DNA from: Apus apus
Lineage: Eukaryota > Chordata > Aves > Apodiformes > Apodidae
Direction: 5' to 3'
Length of the DNA stretch: 64,000 bases
NCBI RefSeq assembly: GCF_020740795.1
Contig: NC_067285.1
Span: 91,533,152 to 91,597,151, forward strand
Shown: positions 63,501 through 64,000 of the stretch, piece by piece
Position numbering within the stretch: position 1 is the stretch's first letter
Layout of the letters: every line of letters begins with the position of its first letter
The notes under the pieces: model-generated
Told to the model about the DNA's origin: nothing
The model's input: the letters and a program-made list of their open reading frames with translations, nothing else
Database searches by the model: none
Made by a program: the position numbers and the translations under genes

Positions 63501-64000
63501 CACAAGAGCATACTACTCATACTCTTAACCACATCTCTGCCTTGGTCTTGATATAGAGCAAAAAAAATTAGGAGCACATAAAAGATCATGTGTTATGATG
63601 CTTATTTCCAAGTGGTATTTAATCCCCACAGTGGGATCCAGCGAGATGGTTCATCTCCCTCTACACTATATCAGAAGAGCATCAGAACACCTGCAGGCTG
63701 AGAAGGATGGTACTCTTGAGTTGGCCCAACAGACAGCTTGTTAACCACAGGGCTCTGTTTATAAAATCTCAACCTGGGCAGCCAAAATGCAAGAGGTGCT
63801 GAGGTGCTTGACTCAGAGGATCTGAATGAGAACAAACACGGAATGTAATTTTTTTCTACTGGCTGCTTCAGTCAGCTGGTCAACTGAGGTATGAATTCAC
63901 TAAGAACTGAGCTACGTTACTTACTTCCTTGCAAACTACAAACAGATAGATGTCAGAATGCAACTTCTTTACTTCTAGTCTGCTTGGACTGCTGCATTAA
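60573..64000 (-). other. KLHL5: KLHL5 intron (5' end outside window)
   Basis: More than 3.4 kb with no recognised KLHL5 exon. One exon-like open frame lies at 63112-63261 on the - strand (see findings). The upstream BTB-encoding exons must lie beyond 64000. Confidence 0.7.

Overview
The window is vertebrate nuclear DNA, most likely from a bird. The genes are split into many short exons with GT-AG introns. The dispersed repeats are CR1 LINEs, including copies with the avian-type 3' end (a gattctgtg-like terminus), and there is one CpG-island promoter. I cannot name the species.

Three protein-coding genes are present. (1) The 3' end of RFC1 (+ strand, 1-1333 coding): three exons for the last 132 residues of the large subunit of the replication factor C clamp loader. 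(2) A complete WDR19 (IFT144) gene (- strand, start codon at 45265, stop at 3118). I could chain 36 coding exons with matching phases. Their summed length is 4029 nt, or 1342 codons plus stop, the length I recall for human WDR19. A 37th, non-coding, 3'UTR exon is supported by good splice sites. (3) The 3' part of KLHL5 (- strand, 60572 down to 47019): seven exons for the last 409 residues, covering the end of the BACK region and six Kelch repeats. The 5' part of KLHL5 lies beyond 64000.

RFC1 and WDR19 are tail to tail, with poly(A) signals about 375 bp apart. KLHL5 and WDR19 are head to tail on the - strand, with only about 1.5 kb between the KLHL5 stop codon and the CpG-island promoter of WDR19. 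The gene order matches the mammalian RFC1-WDR19-KLHL5 block. The genes share no pathway: RFC1 loads PCNA on DNA, WDR19 is an IFT-A subunit needed for retrograde transport in cilia, and KLHL5 is a BTB-BACK-Kelch adaptor.

The most interesting structure is around the WDR19 promoter and in its introns. An RFX-type X-box matches the consensus on both strands about 80 nt upstream of the start codon. A 9-codon uORF ends in an ATGA overlap with the main start codon. A six-copy 10-bp G-rich minisatellite sits in the 5'UTR/promoter, inside a reading frame that is open and in frame with WDR19 for 82 codons upstream. A 15-bp repeat in intron 1 carries three MYB-type TAACGG motifs. A second, near-perfect X-box lies in intron 30. 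A perfect 136-bp tandem duplication with an internal 20-bp palindrome lies in intron 6. Two exons begin with a GTAAGY motif that recreates a donor site. No tRNA, rRNA, CRISPR array or bacterial-type system was seen.
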